A stretch of 64,000 nt of DNA, from positions 26,209-90,208 of the forward strand of contig NZ_JAFBDY010000015.1 in the NCBI RefSeq assembly GCF_016908465.1. The letters are read 5' to 3'. Shown piece after piece: positions 7,941 through 15,623 of the stretch. Numbering within the stretch: position 1 is the stretch's first letter; each line of letters opens with the position of its first letter. A model generated the notes under the pieces. It was not told the DNA's origin, did not search any database, and was given only the letters and a program-made list of their open reading frames with translations. The DNA comes from Lysinibacillus composti. Lineage in GTDB: Bacteria; Bacillota; Bacilli; Bacillales_A; Planococcaceae. Made by a program: the position numbers and the translations under genes.

Positions 7941-8495
7941 ATGAAAATTCTACTCGTTGATGGGACGATGTTTGGCGCAAAAACTGGCGCAGTTTTGCGA
8001 CAAGTTGAACAATATATTAAGGAATTTAACAGTGACTTAGAGCTTGAAATACTATATTTCTCGGATTTAAAACATCAAATTTTGGACGGTAGTCCGTTAA
8101 ATGAAGATATGAAAATGATGATTCAAAAATTTGAAGAAGCAGATGGTTACATCATTTCAACGCCAATTTTCCAAGCATCTATACCAGGGGTGCTAAAAAA
8201 TGCATTTGATATGATTTCGCCAAAAGCTATGCGATATAAGCCAGTTTCAATTGTAGCAAACGGTGGCACTTCTCAACATCATTTAGTGGTTGAGAATCAA
8301 TTAAAACCTATTCTTGATTACTTCCGTTGTTTAGTCACTCCAAACTATGTATATACACAAAACTCTCACTATGATGAAAATAATCACATTATCGATCAAG
8401 ATATTCACGAACGTTTACGTGAATTAGCTCGCGTATTCGTACAATACTGCAAATTAAGTGAATCCTTACCAAAAACACCAATCGATAATCATTAA
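7941..8495 (+). CDS. NADPH-dependent FMN reductase (flavodoxin-like)
   Basis: 184 residues. The N-terminal KILLVDGTMFGAKTG is the flavodoxin-like phosphate-binding loop, and STPIFQASIPGVLKNAFDMI is the characteristic SsuE/YwqN block that holds the flavin and dimer contacts. Such enzymes supply reduced FMN to monooxygenases or reduce quinones and azo compounds; no partner monooxygenase lies nearby. The ATG at 7941 has GGAGGA eight bases upstream and begins directly with the fold's first strand. An in-frame extension to 7872 lacks a ribosome site and family support. An intrinsic terminator follows. Confidence 0.88.
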   Translation: MKILLVDGTMFGAKTGAVLRQVEQYIKEFNSDLELEILYFSDLKHQILDGSPLNEDMKMMIQKFEEADGYIISTPIFQASIPGVLKNAFDMISPKAMRYKPVSIVANGGTSQHHLVVENQLKPILDYFRCLVTPNYVYTQNSHYDENNHIIDQDIHERLRELARVFVQYCKLSESLPKTPIDNH

Positions 8496-8508
8496 TATGA
8501 TGAAAAAG

Positions 8509-8546
8509 GGACTACTCTTCCAGTGACGAAGGGTAGTCCTTTTTTA
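8509..8546 (+). terminator. Terminator of the FMN reductase gene
   Basis: GGACTACTCTTC pairs with GAAGGGTAGTCC (one mismatch), followed by seven T. Confidence 0.9.
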
Positions 8547-8733
8547 TTAAAGAAACTGTTAATTCTACTTAAATGTAAAGCCAGTGTAAAAATTAGGTTA
8601 AGTAATCTTGAATCTTATTGAATAGATGATAGATATTGTCTATATTAACCTGTATATACATTATGTCTGGCCATTTAAAAATTAAAAATTATTAATGGAG
8701 TCTTTTAACTATTGTTGAGGCGGTGTAGTAAAA

Positions 8734-9642
8734 GTGAATTTGCAGCAATTAAAAGTATTTGTTCAAACAGTACAACTAGGAAAACTGAGTGTAGTAGCCG
8801 AACAACTTAATATAAAACAGCCTACTGTGACATTTCATCTAAAATCTTTACAGGAAAAGATTGGGGTTCCGCTATTTGACGATACACAAAGTAAACCTTG
8901 GCTGTTAACAGATGCGGGAAAAGACTTCTATTATTATGCATTGAAAATTGTGCACCTTCTAGAAGAGTCAGAGCAGGTAATTGACCAATATCGGAATAAT
9001 AAAAAAGGGAAGCTTCAACTTGGAGCTAGCCAAATTACGGCTTCTTATTTATTACCGCCTGTACTTGCACAGTTTCAAAAAGAAAACGAGGAAGTTTATA
9101 TTTCATTAGATGTAAACAAAACTCCGTTAATTATTGATAAAGTGAAAAGTTATGAACTAGATTTAGGAATTATTGCATTTGGTGACTTATATGACCGGGA
9201 TTTAAGCGTTGAACGGTTAATTGAGGATGAACTCGTTCTTGTTATGCATCCAGAGCATCCATTAGGAAATCAGGAAATAATTGCACCTGAAGATTTAACG
9301 AACTATCCTTTTATGCTCTTAGAAAGGAAATCTGTTAGTCATCTTCTAGCTGATAAATGGATGTATGCCAATAAAATTGAATTAAACGTAAAGATGGAAA
9401 TCGGATCGATTGAAACAATCAAGGCAGCCGTAGAGATTGATAGTGGACTAGCAATCTTGCCAAAGATTACAGTTGAGAAAGAACAAAATGAGGGACGATT
9501 AAAGATAAGGCCTTTACCTAATTACGAAAATGAAAAACATATTTATCTAATTTATCGTAATGAACAACACATGAATCCTATGCTTCAAACATTTATTAAT
9601 TATTTTAAGGAAATGTTCAAACCACTAGTAGGTGTCAATTAG
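8734..9642 (+). CDS. LysR-family transcriptional regulator
   Basis: 302 residues, standard LysR length. The N-terminal helix-turn-helix (residues 1-60: SVVAEQLNIKQPTVTFHLKSL, seen in the two helices) is followed by the LysR substrate-binding domain with GKLQLGASQ at about residue 90 and the LPKITVEKE region near the end. The CysL/YwfK-like subgroup is a possible relative; the effector is unknown. The GTG start is preceded by GAGGCGG. LysR regulators often control a divergent neighbour; here the upstream gene is co-oriented and ends in a terminator, so the target is unclear. Repeat element copy B begins five bases after the stop codon and supplies its 3' end. Confidence 0.9.
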   Translation: MNLQQLKVFVQTVQLGKLSVVAEQLNIKQPTVTFHLKSLQEKIGVPLFDDTQSKPWLLTDAGKDFYYYALKIVHLLEESEQVIDQYRNNKKGKLQLGASQITASYLLPPVLAQFQKENEEVYISLDVNKTPLIIDKVKSYELDLGIIAFGDLYDRDLSVERLIEDELVLVMHPEHPLGNQEIIAPEDLTNYPFMLLERKSVSHLLADKWMYANKIELNVKMEIGSIETIKAAVEIDSGLAILPKITVEKEQNEGRLKIRPLPNYENEKHIYLIYRNEQHMNPMLQTFINYFKEMFKPLVGVN

Positions 9643-9646
9643 AATA

Positions 9647-9993
9647 GAGGCCGGGACATAAGTAGAATTTTTAAGGAAAGCCACTATTATTTTTAGTAAG
9701 ATATTGTTTATAGTTTAACAGCAATAAGTGTTAGCCATTCTCCGAAAAAACGCGGCCTACCACTGTAAGCCGCGCCAGTTTCCGGAAAGTTTAGAAGGAC
9801 AAATTTTATGTGAGCGGACCTTACACAAAGCACAAAGACAAGTCGTAAAGACACGTACCACGTGGCTTTCCGGCTTGTGTGCTTAGTCCGCTCTCATCGG
9901 ATACTTAATAGGATTCATTATTAGAATTAACAGCAAAAAAACATCAGTTTCTCATTTTGAGAAACTGATGTTTTTTGGATTTGTCCCAGCCTC
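9647..9993 (+). repeat. Structured intergenic element, copy B, with terminal inverted repeats
   Basis: 347 bp bounded by GAGGCCGGGACA (9647-9658) and TGTCCCAGCCTC (9982-9993), 11 of 12 bases complementary. It is homologous to 3308-3745. Shared structure: CGCGGC/GCCGCG (9751-9774), GAGCGGAC/GTCCGCTC (9812-9819 with 9886-9893), ACAAGTCG/CGGCTTGT (9838-9878) and CACGT/ACGTG (9852-9864). Compared with copy A, the pairs 9818/9887 (A-T for T-A) and 9854/9862 (C-G for T-A) change on both sides. The 60-base hairpin module of copy A is absent. An 18-bp terminator stem closes the element. Confidence 0.8.
9936..9976. terminator. Strong terminator hairpin at the 3' end of element copy B
   Basis: AAAAAACATCAGTTTCTC pairs perfectly over 18 bp with GAGAAACTGATGTTTTTT around a 5-base loop; symmetric A and T runs allow use in both directions. 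It is the first terminator after the LysR gene. Confidence 0.9.
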
Positions 9994-10000
9994 TTACTAT

Positions 10001-10025
10001 AAAAAGAGCGCCCAATTAGCGCTCT
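10001..10025 (-). terminator. Terminator of the MATE gene
   Basis: AGAGCGC and GCGCTCT form a 7-bp stem followed on the minus strand by a T run, just after the MATE stop codon. Confidence 0.85.
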
Positions 10026-10031
10026 AAATTT

Positions 10032-11417
10032 TTATATTGTAGCCTCAGTTGACTCTTTTTCCTTTTCAGGTGTCACAAGGGCAAATCGTTCCCATTTACG
10101 ACTTTTCCATCTAAACAATACAATAATTGCACGTGTCCACTCATCTGCAGAAATCGCTAGCCAAACCCCGACTAATCCTAAATCAAAGACAAACACTAAT
10201 AAATAACCAAGTGGTAAGCTCATACATACCATCGATAAAAATCCTATTTTTACAGGGAATCGAGCATCCCCAGCGGCACGCAATGTATTGATAATTGTAA
10301 TGTTAATGGTACGTCCTGTCTCAAGAAAAATACTTAGTAAAAGGACAGAAGCACCGATTTTAATTACTTCTGGATTATTAGTAAACAGGTCCACTAAAGG
10401 TACACGGAACACCATGACAATCGCTACCATCACAAGTGTTGCAATAATCGCTATTTTTACACTAAGCCATAGTTGTTTATATGCCGCATCTTTTTCACCT
10501 GCACCAACATAACGACCAACAATAATGGAGGTTCCCATCCCTATTGCCAATGCAAAAAGGTACGTAAACATTGAAATATTATTTGCATACTGTCTAGCAG
10601 CAAGTGCTTCTGAACCAAGATATGTTACGTAATATAAGAACACGATCTGACAAACTTGATATAGAATTTGTTCAAGGGCACTTGGTAGACCGATATATAA
10701 AATCTTTTGAACATACTCTTTTGATAAAGTTAAGAAATCGTTCATTTTTACTTTAATCTCTAGCGCTTGATAATAGAGCCAGAAGAACACAAATACCGCA
10801 ATTAGTCGGCTGACAACTGATGAAATCGCGGCACCTTGGACACCTAACTCAGGTGCACCGAAGTGACCAAAGATTAATACATAGTTTCCAACAACGTGAA
10901 TAATGTTCATCCCAAGGGAAACATACATCGTTTGCTTTGTAAGTCCATGTACACGGATTACGGCAGCTAAAGAATTAATCACTGCTTGAAGGAAGATCCC
11001 GCCACCAACAATAATTAAGTAGCCTTGCGCATATGTAAGTACGTCACCTTGTAAATTCATCATTACCATTAGATGATTTGAAAAGACAAGAAACACAACA
11101 GACATTATTAAGCCGACACATAAGTTTAACGACACGGCTAATGCTGAAATTTTAGTTGCCTCCAAGTATCGTCTAGACCCGAGATATTGAGATACCACAA
11201 TTGCAGCACCATTCCCGACAACCTCTAAAATTAAGATGGCGATATGAATGTATTGGTTGGCAGTCCCAACACCTGACACAGCATCATCCGATACAGCACT
11301 TAACATGAATGTATCGGCAAGACCCATCAACATAAATAAGAAAATCTCTAAAAAGATTGGCCAAGTTAAATGAAACAAACTTAAACGATCTTTAGGATTT
11401 TGAATTGCTCCGCTCAT
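10032..11417 (-). CDS. MATE-family multidrug efflux transporter
   Basis: About 461 residues with 12 predicted membrane segments in two similar halves of six, the MATE layout. Recognisable stretches include PIFLEIFLFMLMGLADTFML at the start and GAAISSVVSRLIAVFVF in the middle. MATE proteins export cationic drugs, flavins or metabolites using Na+ or H+ gradients; the substrate cannot be assigned. The ATG at 11417 has GGGAG five bases upstream; a TTG at 11453 is in frame but has a poorer site. The leader contains a terminator-like hairpin (11504-11529) between the likely promoter region and the gene, suggesting attenuation. Confidence 0.9.
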   Translation of the reverse strand: MSGAIQNPKDRLSLFHLTWPIFLEIFLFMLMGLADTFMLSAVSDDAVSGVGTANQYIHIAILILEVVGNGAAIVVSQYLGSRRYLEATKISALAVSLNLCVGLIMSVVFLVFSNHLMVMMNLQGDVLTYAQGYLIIVGGGIFLQAVINSLAAVIRVHGLTKQTMYVSLGMNIIHVVGNYVLIFGHFGAPELGVQGAAISSVVSRLIAVFVFFWLYYQALEIKVKMNDFLTLSKEYVQKILYIGLPSALEQILYQVCQIVFLYYVTYLGSEALAARQYANNISMFTYLFALAIGMGTSIIVGRYVGAGEKDAAYKQLWLSVKIAIIATLVMVAIVMVFRVPLVDLFTNNPEVIKIGASVLLLSIFLETGRTINITIINTLRAAGDARFPVKIGFLSMVCMSLPLGYLLVFVFDLGLVGVWLAISADEWTRAIIVLFRWKSRKWERFALVTPEKEKESTEATI

Positions 11418-11503
11418 GTTACTCCCGCTTTCTACTATAATAAATTTCTCCAACTCTTCTATACTAAGCTTTCAACAATAGGATAAGCTCCAATATTAAA
11501 CAC

Positions 11504-11529
11504 AAAAAAATCCGAGTACACAAACTCGG
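11504..11529 (-). terminator. Terminator-like hairpin in the MATE leader
   Basis: CCGAGT and ACTCGG form a 6-bp stem followed on the minus strand by seven T (plus-strand A run 11504-11510). No minus-strand gene lies upstream of it for at least 950 bp; the next gene in this direction is the MATE gene 85 bp downstream. That makes a leader attenuator or a short-RNA terminator likely. No known riboswitch consensus was recognised in 11530-11700. Confidence 0.55.
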
Positions 11530-11765
11530 TAGTTTTAAATGCTCTGTTTGATTTTACATATGATCCATATAGTCAAAAACAGAACAATTAAGGATTTGAA
11601 AATAAAAACTATATTATCACAAGAGTAGCGGGAAAAGGAGATTTTTTTTACTTTTAACAAAGATAATAAATTATTTCCAATTTAAAATCTCTTATATCCA
11701 TTATTCCAGACATCAGCATGTATTTTTCTTGGCAGGGAACTAATTCGTATAGGTGTTTGTATAAT

Positions 11766-12482
11766 ATGGATGAGGGGGTGGGGAAAATCGGATTTCATTT
11801 GTACGATACGGTTCATCTTGTATGGATTGTCGGTATTGGGATTTTTACGTTCATAACGGCCTTATGTTATCTCCGGACAACGAATGAAAGGTTAATAGGA
11901 ATGAATAAAGTATTTGCTATTACACTAATTGGTTTAGAAATGACAAAAAATATTTATCTTCTAATTGTACTGGATACGTTTAGCATAAAAGATTTGCCCT
12001 TGCATTTATGTAGTTTCTCCATGTTAATAATTCTCTTGAATGCTTTTAAACCTTCCACACTCAATTCAGAATTGTTATATGCACTCGTTCTTCCTGGTGC
12101 ACTTGCAGCATTGTTGTTTCCAAACTGGACGACAATACCTACATTTTCTTACCTTCATAATCACAGCTTTATTTACCATGCGATGTTAATCCTATATCCT
12201 TTTTGCTTACTCTTCTGCGGGCGTATAAAACCGAATTATCGTCAGTTGCCGAAAGTCTCAATATTTTTAATAGCGCTCGCGACTCCTATTTATATTTTCA
12301 ATAAGCTATTTTCTGTGAATTTTATGTTTCTTAACGCTCCATCTCCAGGTTCACCGCTTGTATATTTTGAAAAGTGGCTAGGGAATCCGGGGTATTTACT
12401 TGGCTTTGCTGGGTTGATTGCCTTTGTCTGGTTTCTTATGTATGTGCCATTTTTCATTAAAAATCAGCAAATCGATAAATGA
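11766..12482 (+). CDS. YwaF/TIGR02206-family integral membrane protein
   Basis: About 238 residues, seven hydrophobic segments, with LPLHLCSFS in the third to fourth segment and a WLGNPGYLLGF motif near the end, the pattern of the YwaF/TIGR02206 family of uncharacterised Firmicute membrane proteins. The start at 11766 puts HLYDTVHLVWIVGIGIF immediately after the N-terminus, as in relatives, and has AGGTG upstream; an in-frame ATG at 11718 lacks a ribosome site. Function unknown. It converges on the ZIP gene and shares its terminator. Confidence 0.75.
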   Translation: MDEGVGKIGFHLYDTVHLVWIVGIGIFTFITALCYLRTTNERLIGMNKVFAITLIGLEMTKNIYLLIVLDTFSIKDLPLHLCSFSMLIILLNAFKPSTLNSELLYALVLPGALAALLFPNWTTIPTFSYLHNHSFIYHAMLILYPFCLLFCGRIKPNYRQLPKVSIFLIALATPIYIFNKLFSVNFMFLNAPSPGSPLVYFEKWLGNPGYLLGFAGLIAFVWFLMYVPFFIKNQQIDK

Positions 12483-12494
12483 CTCTTTAAACAT

Positions 12495-12526
12495 GAAAAA
12501 GAACTTCGCACCCGAAGTTCTTTTTT
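12495..12526. terminator. Bidirectional terminator between the YwaF-type and ZIP genes
   Basis: AAAAAGAACTTC and GAAGTTCTTTTTT pair around a 6-base loop, between two converging genes. Confidence 0.9.
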
Positions 12527-12528
12527 AA

Positions 12529-13344
12529 TTATCCTAAAGCTACGTCTAAAATCATCATAATCGTAAAACCAAGCATTAAGCTCATGACGGCAAGATCTTT
12601 ATTTCCTTCCTCTTGAGAACTTGGAATAACCTCTTCAGTTACTACAAAAATCATTGCACCGGCTGCGAACGCTAGTGCCAAAGGTAAAATTGGTTCAATA
12701 AAGGAAACGGCAAGAAATCCAATGACTGCTGAAATTGGTTCGACCATACCGGAGAATTGGCCAAACATAAAGCTCTTTCTACGGGTATACCCATCTCGAA
12801 GAAGAGGCATAGAAACAGCTGCACCTTCCGGGATATTTTGTATTCCAATTCCGATTGCCAATGCCAGTGCGCCGGCTAATGATGCGGAAGGGGAACCCAT
12901 CGCAACCGCTCCAAATGAAACACCTATTGCTAAGCCTTCGGGAATATTGTGTAGTGTAATAGCAAGAACTAAGAGTGTGCTTCTTTTTCTTTGCTTTGGA
13001 CGAATTCCTTCTGCCTGTGACATTGGTGCATTTGGATGTAGATGGGGCAACAATTTATCGATTGACGCTATAAATGCTCCTCCAAGAAGGAATCCAATTG
13101 AAACTGGAAGCCAAGCCGGAAGACTTCGGGTTTCAGCCATTTCTAGGGCAGGAGAAAGTAGAGACCAGAAACTAGCAGCAATCATAACACCTCCTGCAAA
13201 CCCTAGCATGCCATCTAAAAACTTTTGATTAAACGTTTTTGTTGTGAATACTAAGGCTGCTCCGAGTGCCGTCATACCCCATGTAAATAACGTTGCAATG
13301 ATTACTTGGAAAATTGGATCAAGTCCTAAAATAAAATCAATCAT
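12529..13344 (-). CDS. ZIP-family divalent metal transporter (ZupT-like)
   Basis: 271 residues with about eight membrane segments. Segments four and five carry [14 protein letters not shown] and [13 protein letters not shown], the paired metal-binding motifs that define ZIP transporters. A charged, histidine-containing loop (HLHPNAP and PKQRKR) lies just before. ZIP proteins move Zn2+, Fe2+ or Mn2+ into the cytoplasm; selectivity is not evident. The ATG follows a weak GGGGTG site. The upstream 250 bp has some AT-rich symmetry but no convincing Zur or Fur box, so regulation is unassigned. Confidence 0.92.
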   Translation of the reverse strand: MIDFILGLDPIFQVIIATLFTWGMTALGAALVFTTKTFNQKFLDGMLGFAGGVMIAASFWSLLSPALEMAETRSLPAWLPVSIGFLLGGAFIASIDKLLPHLHPNAPMSQAEGIRPKQRKRSTLLVLAITLHNIPEGLAIGVSFGAVAMGSPSASLAGALALAIGIGIQNIPEGAAVSMPLLRDGYTRRKSFMFGQFSGMVEPISAVIGFLAVSFIEPILPLALAFAAGAMIFVVTEEVIPSSQEEGNKDLAVMSLMLGFTIMMILDVALG

Positions 13345-13594
13345 ATAAACACCCCATTTTTACTACGCAATTTTCTGTTTTGACAAAAAGTTTCCTTAGG
13401 TAAAAATATAACTCCATACTTTGTAATAGTCAAAATATGTTTTTTATATCAGGATTAGTTATGCTTTTACATATTTTTTACAAATGATAATTAGCTTTCT
13501 TGTTTAACAAGAAAAAAAAGAGGAGGCAAAATTTTTTATCTCCATATTTTTTCTAGAGATTGGTTATTACTAGAAAAGATAGGAGTGAGTTTTA

Positions 13595-14176
13595 GTGAGC
13601 AGATATCCAACAAAAGTAGCGACAAGCTTTTTTGTTGTTGTTTTCATTTCAGAGTTATTTTTAATTTTCTATTTATACAAGATAACCATAAACCTCGTGA
13701 TAGAAGAAGAGTATTCACGTTTATTAGAATATGGTGCAAATCATCGAGATGTGCTTGTTGAAAATTATTCCCCTCAAACAATCCGGCATATTGTTTTGAT
13801 GGAAGAGGAAAAGGACCGGGATATCATCATTACGGATCAGACAGGAGAAATCATTCGTAGTTCAGAAAATATAAAATTACTCGAAAACAACCTTCCATTA
13901 GTTAAAGATATAAAAGAAGAAAAAGATCAAATGCTGATTACTGATTGGAAAACCTCTCCGTATATAGTGAGTGTGCACCCTTATGAAGTTGATGAATCAA
14001 TATCGGGCTATGTGGCCATGTTTCTAGGAACGAGTTCCATTCATCAAATGGTGAAAATGGTCAATACTTATTTTGCAATTGCTGGGGCATCTAGTTTAAT
14101 CATTCTATTGATGATGTACATTGTTTCATTAAAATTATTAACACGTTTTGCAAAAAGAGAAGATGTAAATGAGTAA
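13595..14176 (+). CDS. Membrane sensor domain without a kinase (histidine-kinase N-terminus-like)
   Basis: 193 residues: a membrane helix at residues 8-30, an extracytoplasmic domain of about 120 residues with IITDQTGEIIRSSENIK and a GYVAMFLGTS strand as in dCache/PAS-like sensor domains, a second helix at about 160-180, then LLTRFAKRED and a stop. In histidine kinases a HAMP linker and catalytic domains would follow. None is present in any frame of the 170 bp before ynfA, so this is not a simple recent frameshift. The GTG start has AGGAGTG upstream. Either a decayed kinase or a stand-alone sensor that partners with another protein; no response regulator is adjacent. Confidence 0.65.
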   Translation: MSRYPTKVATSFFVVVFISELFLIFYLYKITINLVIEEEYSRLLEYGANHRDVLVENYSPQTIRHIVLMEEEKDRDIIITDQTGEIIRSSENIKLLENNLPLVKDIKEEKDQMLITDWKTSPYIVSVHPYEVDESISGYVAMFLGTSSIHQMVKMVNTYFAIAGASSLIILLMMYIVSLKLLTRFAKREDVNE

Positions 14177-14348
14177 GCAATGTCTCAAAAGAAGAGCCAT
14201 CGTATTTCCACCATATAATTGAATGGATTATTCTACTCATCTACTCAATCCTTGTTACAATTAAACTTAATGTAAAGCTTGTGTAATCTTTCTCTCTATA
14301 AGCGTGGAGGATTAGCGCCAAGCTAATAAGTGAAATGAGGTAGATCTT

Positions 14349-14675
14349 TTGTTAAAAGCAATGATTTTATTTGTGTTAGCTGGGTTAGCTGAAATTGGTG
14401 GGGGTTATCTTATATGGCAGTGGCTAAGAGAGGATCGGCCAGTAGTTTGGGGACTTATTGGAGGAATTGCTTTAGTATTGTATGGAATCATCGCAACATT
14501 CCAATCATTCCCATCCTTTGGCCGAGTATACGCTGCCTATGGAGGAGTCTTCATTGTCTTGTCGATTTTATGGGGCTGGGGGATCGATAAAAAAACACCT
14601 GATTTATATGATTGGCTTGGTGCTGTGATTTGTTTAGTTGGAGTAGGGGTAATGCTTTTAGCACCAAGACAATAG
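14349..14675 (+). CDS. YnfA-family (UPF0060) small membrane protein
   Basis: 108 residues with four membrane helices and the family hallmarks [36 protein letters not shown] and [11 protein letters not shown]. YnfA proteins resemble small multidrug resistance pumps in topology; export of drugs has been proposed. The start is TTG with GAGGT upstream. A short stem (ATTAGC/GCTAAT) lies just before the ribosome site. It is monocistronic; the copper genes downstream have their own promoter. Confidence 0.93.
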   Translation: MLKAMILFVLAGLAEIGGGYLIWQWLREDRPVVWGLIGGIALVLYGIIATFQSFPSFGRVYAAYGGVFIVLSILWGWGIDKKTPDLYDWLGAVICLVGVGVMLLAPRQ

Positions 14676-14746
14676 TAATCACTACATAATTAAAATGAAG
14701 AAAGTATATATTAATTTGAGCAGGAAAAAATATTATTTCAAATGCA

Positions 14747-14776
14747 TTGACATACCCCTTGAGGGTACCATATACT
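14747..14776 (+). promoter_or_regulatory. csoR promoter with CsoR box 1
   Basis: TTGACA (14747-14752) and TATACT (14771-14776) are 18 bp apart. Between them TACCC-CTTGA-GGGTA (14753-14767) is the G-tract pseudo-palindrome recognised by CsoR proteins, placed so that apo-CsoR would block polymerase. This implies autoregulation. Confidence 0.8.
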
Positions 14777-14797
14777 GTGTGTAAGAAGTGGAGGTTG

Positions 14798-15127
14798 ATG
14801 AAACTGGAGAATGAAATTCAAGAAACAACAGAGTCTCAAGCGCATTGTAGAAAAAGTCATCATCCAGAACCAATAAAAAAAGATTTAACAAATCGACTGA
14901 ATCGAATTGAAGGTCAAATTCGTGGAATAAAAGGCATGATTGAAAAAGATGTATATTGTGATGATATTATTACACAATTAGCTGCCACTCAATCCGCATT
15001 AAACAGCGTAGCCAAAGTTCTTTTACAAGGACACTTAAAAGGATGCGTGGTGGATCGTCTATCTGAAGGTGATGAAGAAGTACTTGATGAATTACTCGTA
15101 ACCATTCAAAAGTTGATGCGTAAATAG
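14798..15127 (+). CDS. csoR: Copper-sensing transcriptional repressor CsoR
   Basis: 109 residues, all-helical DUF156 protein. The copper ligands of Cu(I)-sensing CsoR are present as Cys54, His79 and Cys83 (VYCDD, GHLKGC), which separates it from formaldehyde (FrmR) or nickel (RcnR) relatives. The conserved RLNRIEGQIRGIKGMIE helix forms the DNA-contacting face. Cu(I) binding releases it from operators; three matching boxes lie in this cluster. The ATG at 14798 follows GTGGAGG closely; an earlier in-frame ATG overlaps the promoter and is unlikely. An additional N-terminal Cys17/His-rich stretch (CRKSHHPEP) might also touch metal. Confidence 0.93.
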   Translation: MKLENEIQETTESQAHCRKSHHPEPIKKDLTNRLNRIEGQIRGIKGMIEKDVYCDDIITQLAATQSALNSVAKVLLQGHLKGCVVDRLSEGDEEVLDELLVTIQKLMRK

Positions 15128-15194
15128 AGGAATTTAAAAGTTGAGCAAGAACATGATTAGGCAAAGATTGTTTAATATTTTTTTTAATCAAAAT

Positions 15195-15211
15195 ATACCC
15201 CTATATAGTAT
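15195..15211 (+). promoter_or_regulatory. CsoR box 2 upstream of copZ
   Basis: ATACCCC-TATAT-AGTAT, symmetric at its ends and sharing the ATACCC core with the boxes before csoR and copA, lies 26 bp before the copZ start. Confidence 0.7.
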
Positions 15212-15236
15212 AAAAACATAAAAGGAGAAATCGAAT

Positions 15237-15443
15237 ATGGAAAACGTAACATTAAACGTAAAAGGTATGTCTTGTGGTCATTGTGTGAAAGCAGTAGAAG
15301 GTAGCGTTGGTGCATTAAAGGGTATTGAAAAAGTTGCTGTAGACTTACAGGCAGGTAAAGTAAATGTTGAATTCGATCAACAACAAGTAACGGTTGATCA
15401 AATTAAAGAAGCAATCGACGATCAAGGATATGACGTTGAATAA
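15237..15443 (+). CDS. copZ: Copper chaperone CopZ
   Basis: 68 residues forming one heavy-metal-associated domain with the Cu(I) motif MSCGHC (Cys13, Cys16) and the usual beta-alpha-beta-beta-alpha-beta pattern ending in IDDQGYDVE. CopZ carries Cu(I) to the CopA ATPase and can load CsoR. AAAGGAG lies ten bases upstream of the ATG. It is flanked by its own CsoR box and by a terminator before copA, so copZ and copA can be transcribed separately. Confidence 0.96.
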   Translation: MENVTLNVKGMSCGHCVKAVEGSVGALKGIEKVAVDLQAGKVNVEFDQQQVTVDQIKEAIDDQGYDVE

Positions 15444-15523
15444 CTTGATGTATTGAGAAGAACTTTCACTTCCCACAAGGAGGCTATATTTTTAAAGTCT
15501 CCATAATTGTAAATTATTAACTT

Positions 15524-15569
15524 AAGTGTTATGAATAGATGGTAATCATCTATCAATAACACTTTCTTT
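15524..15569 (+). terminator. Terminator between copZ and copA
   Basis: Nested stems AAGTGTT/AACACTT and ATAGATG/CATCTAT (14 bp with a 4-base internal loop) are followed by TCTTTT. Partial read-through into copA is possible. Confidence 0.7.
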
Positions 15570-15581
15570 TACAAATTTCAT

Positions 15582-15598
15582 ATACCCTTACGAGGTAT
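15582..15598 (+). promoter_or_regulatory. CsoR box 3 upstream of copA
   Basis: ATACCC-TTACG-AGGTAT, a close match to the other two boxes, lies 26 bp before the copA start codon. Confidence 0.75.
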
Positions 15599-15623
15599 AT
15601 TTTAATAGAGGTGTAATTCTATT

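Noticed and set aside
13440..13500. Possible Zur or Fur box (ATGATAATTAG) upstream of the ZIP gene
   Set aside because: Only a partial half-site match; not enough to distinguish from AT-rich background.
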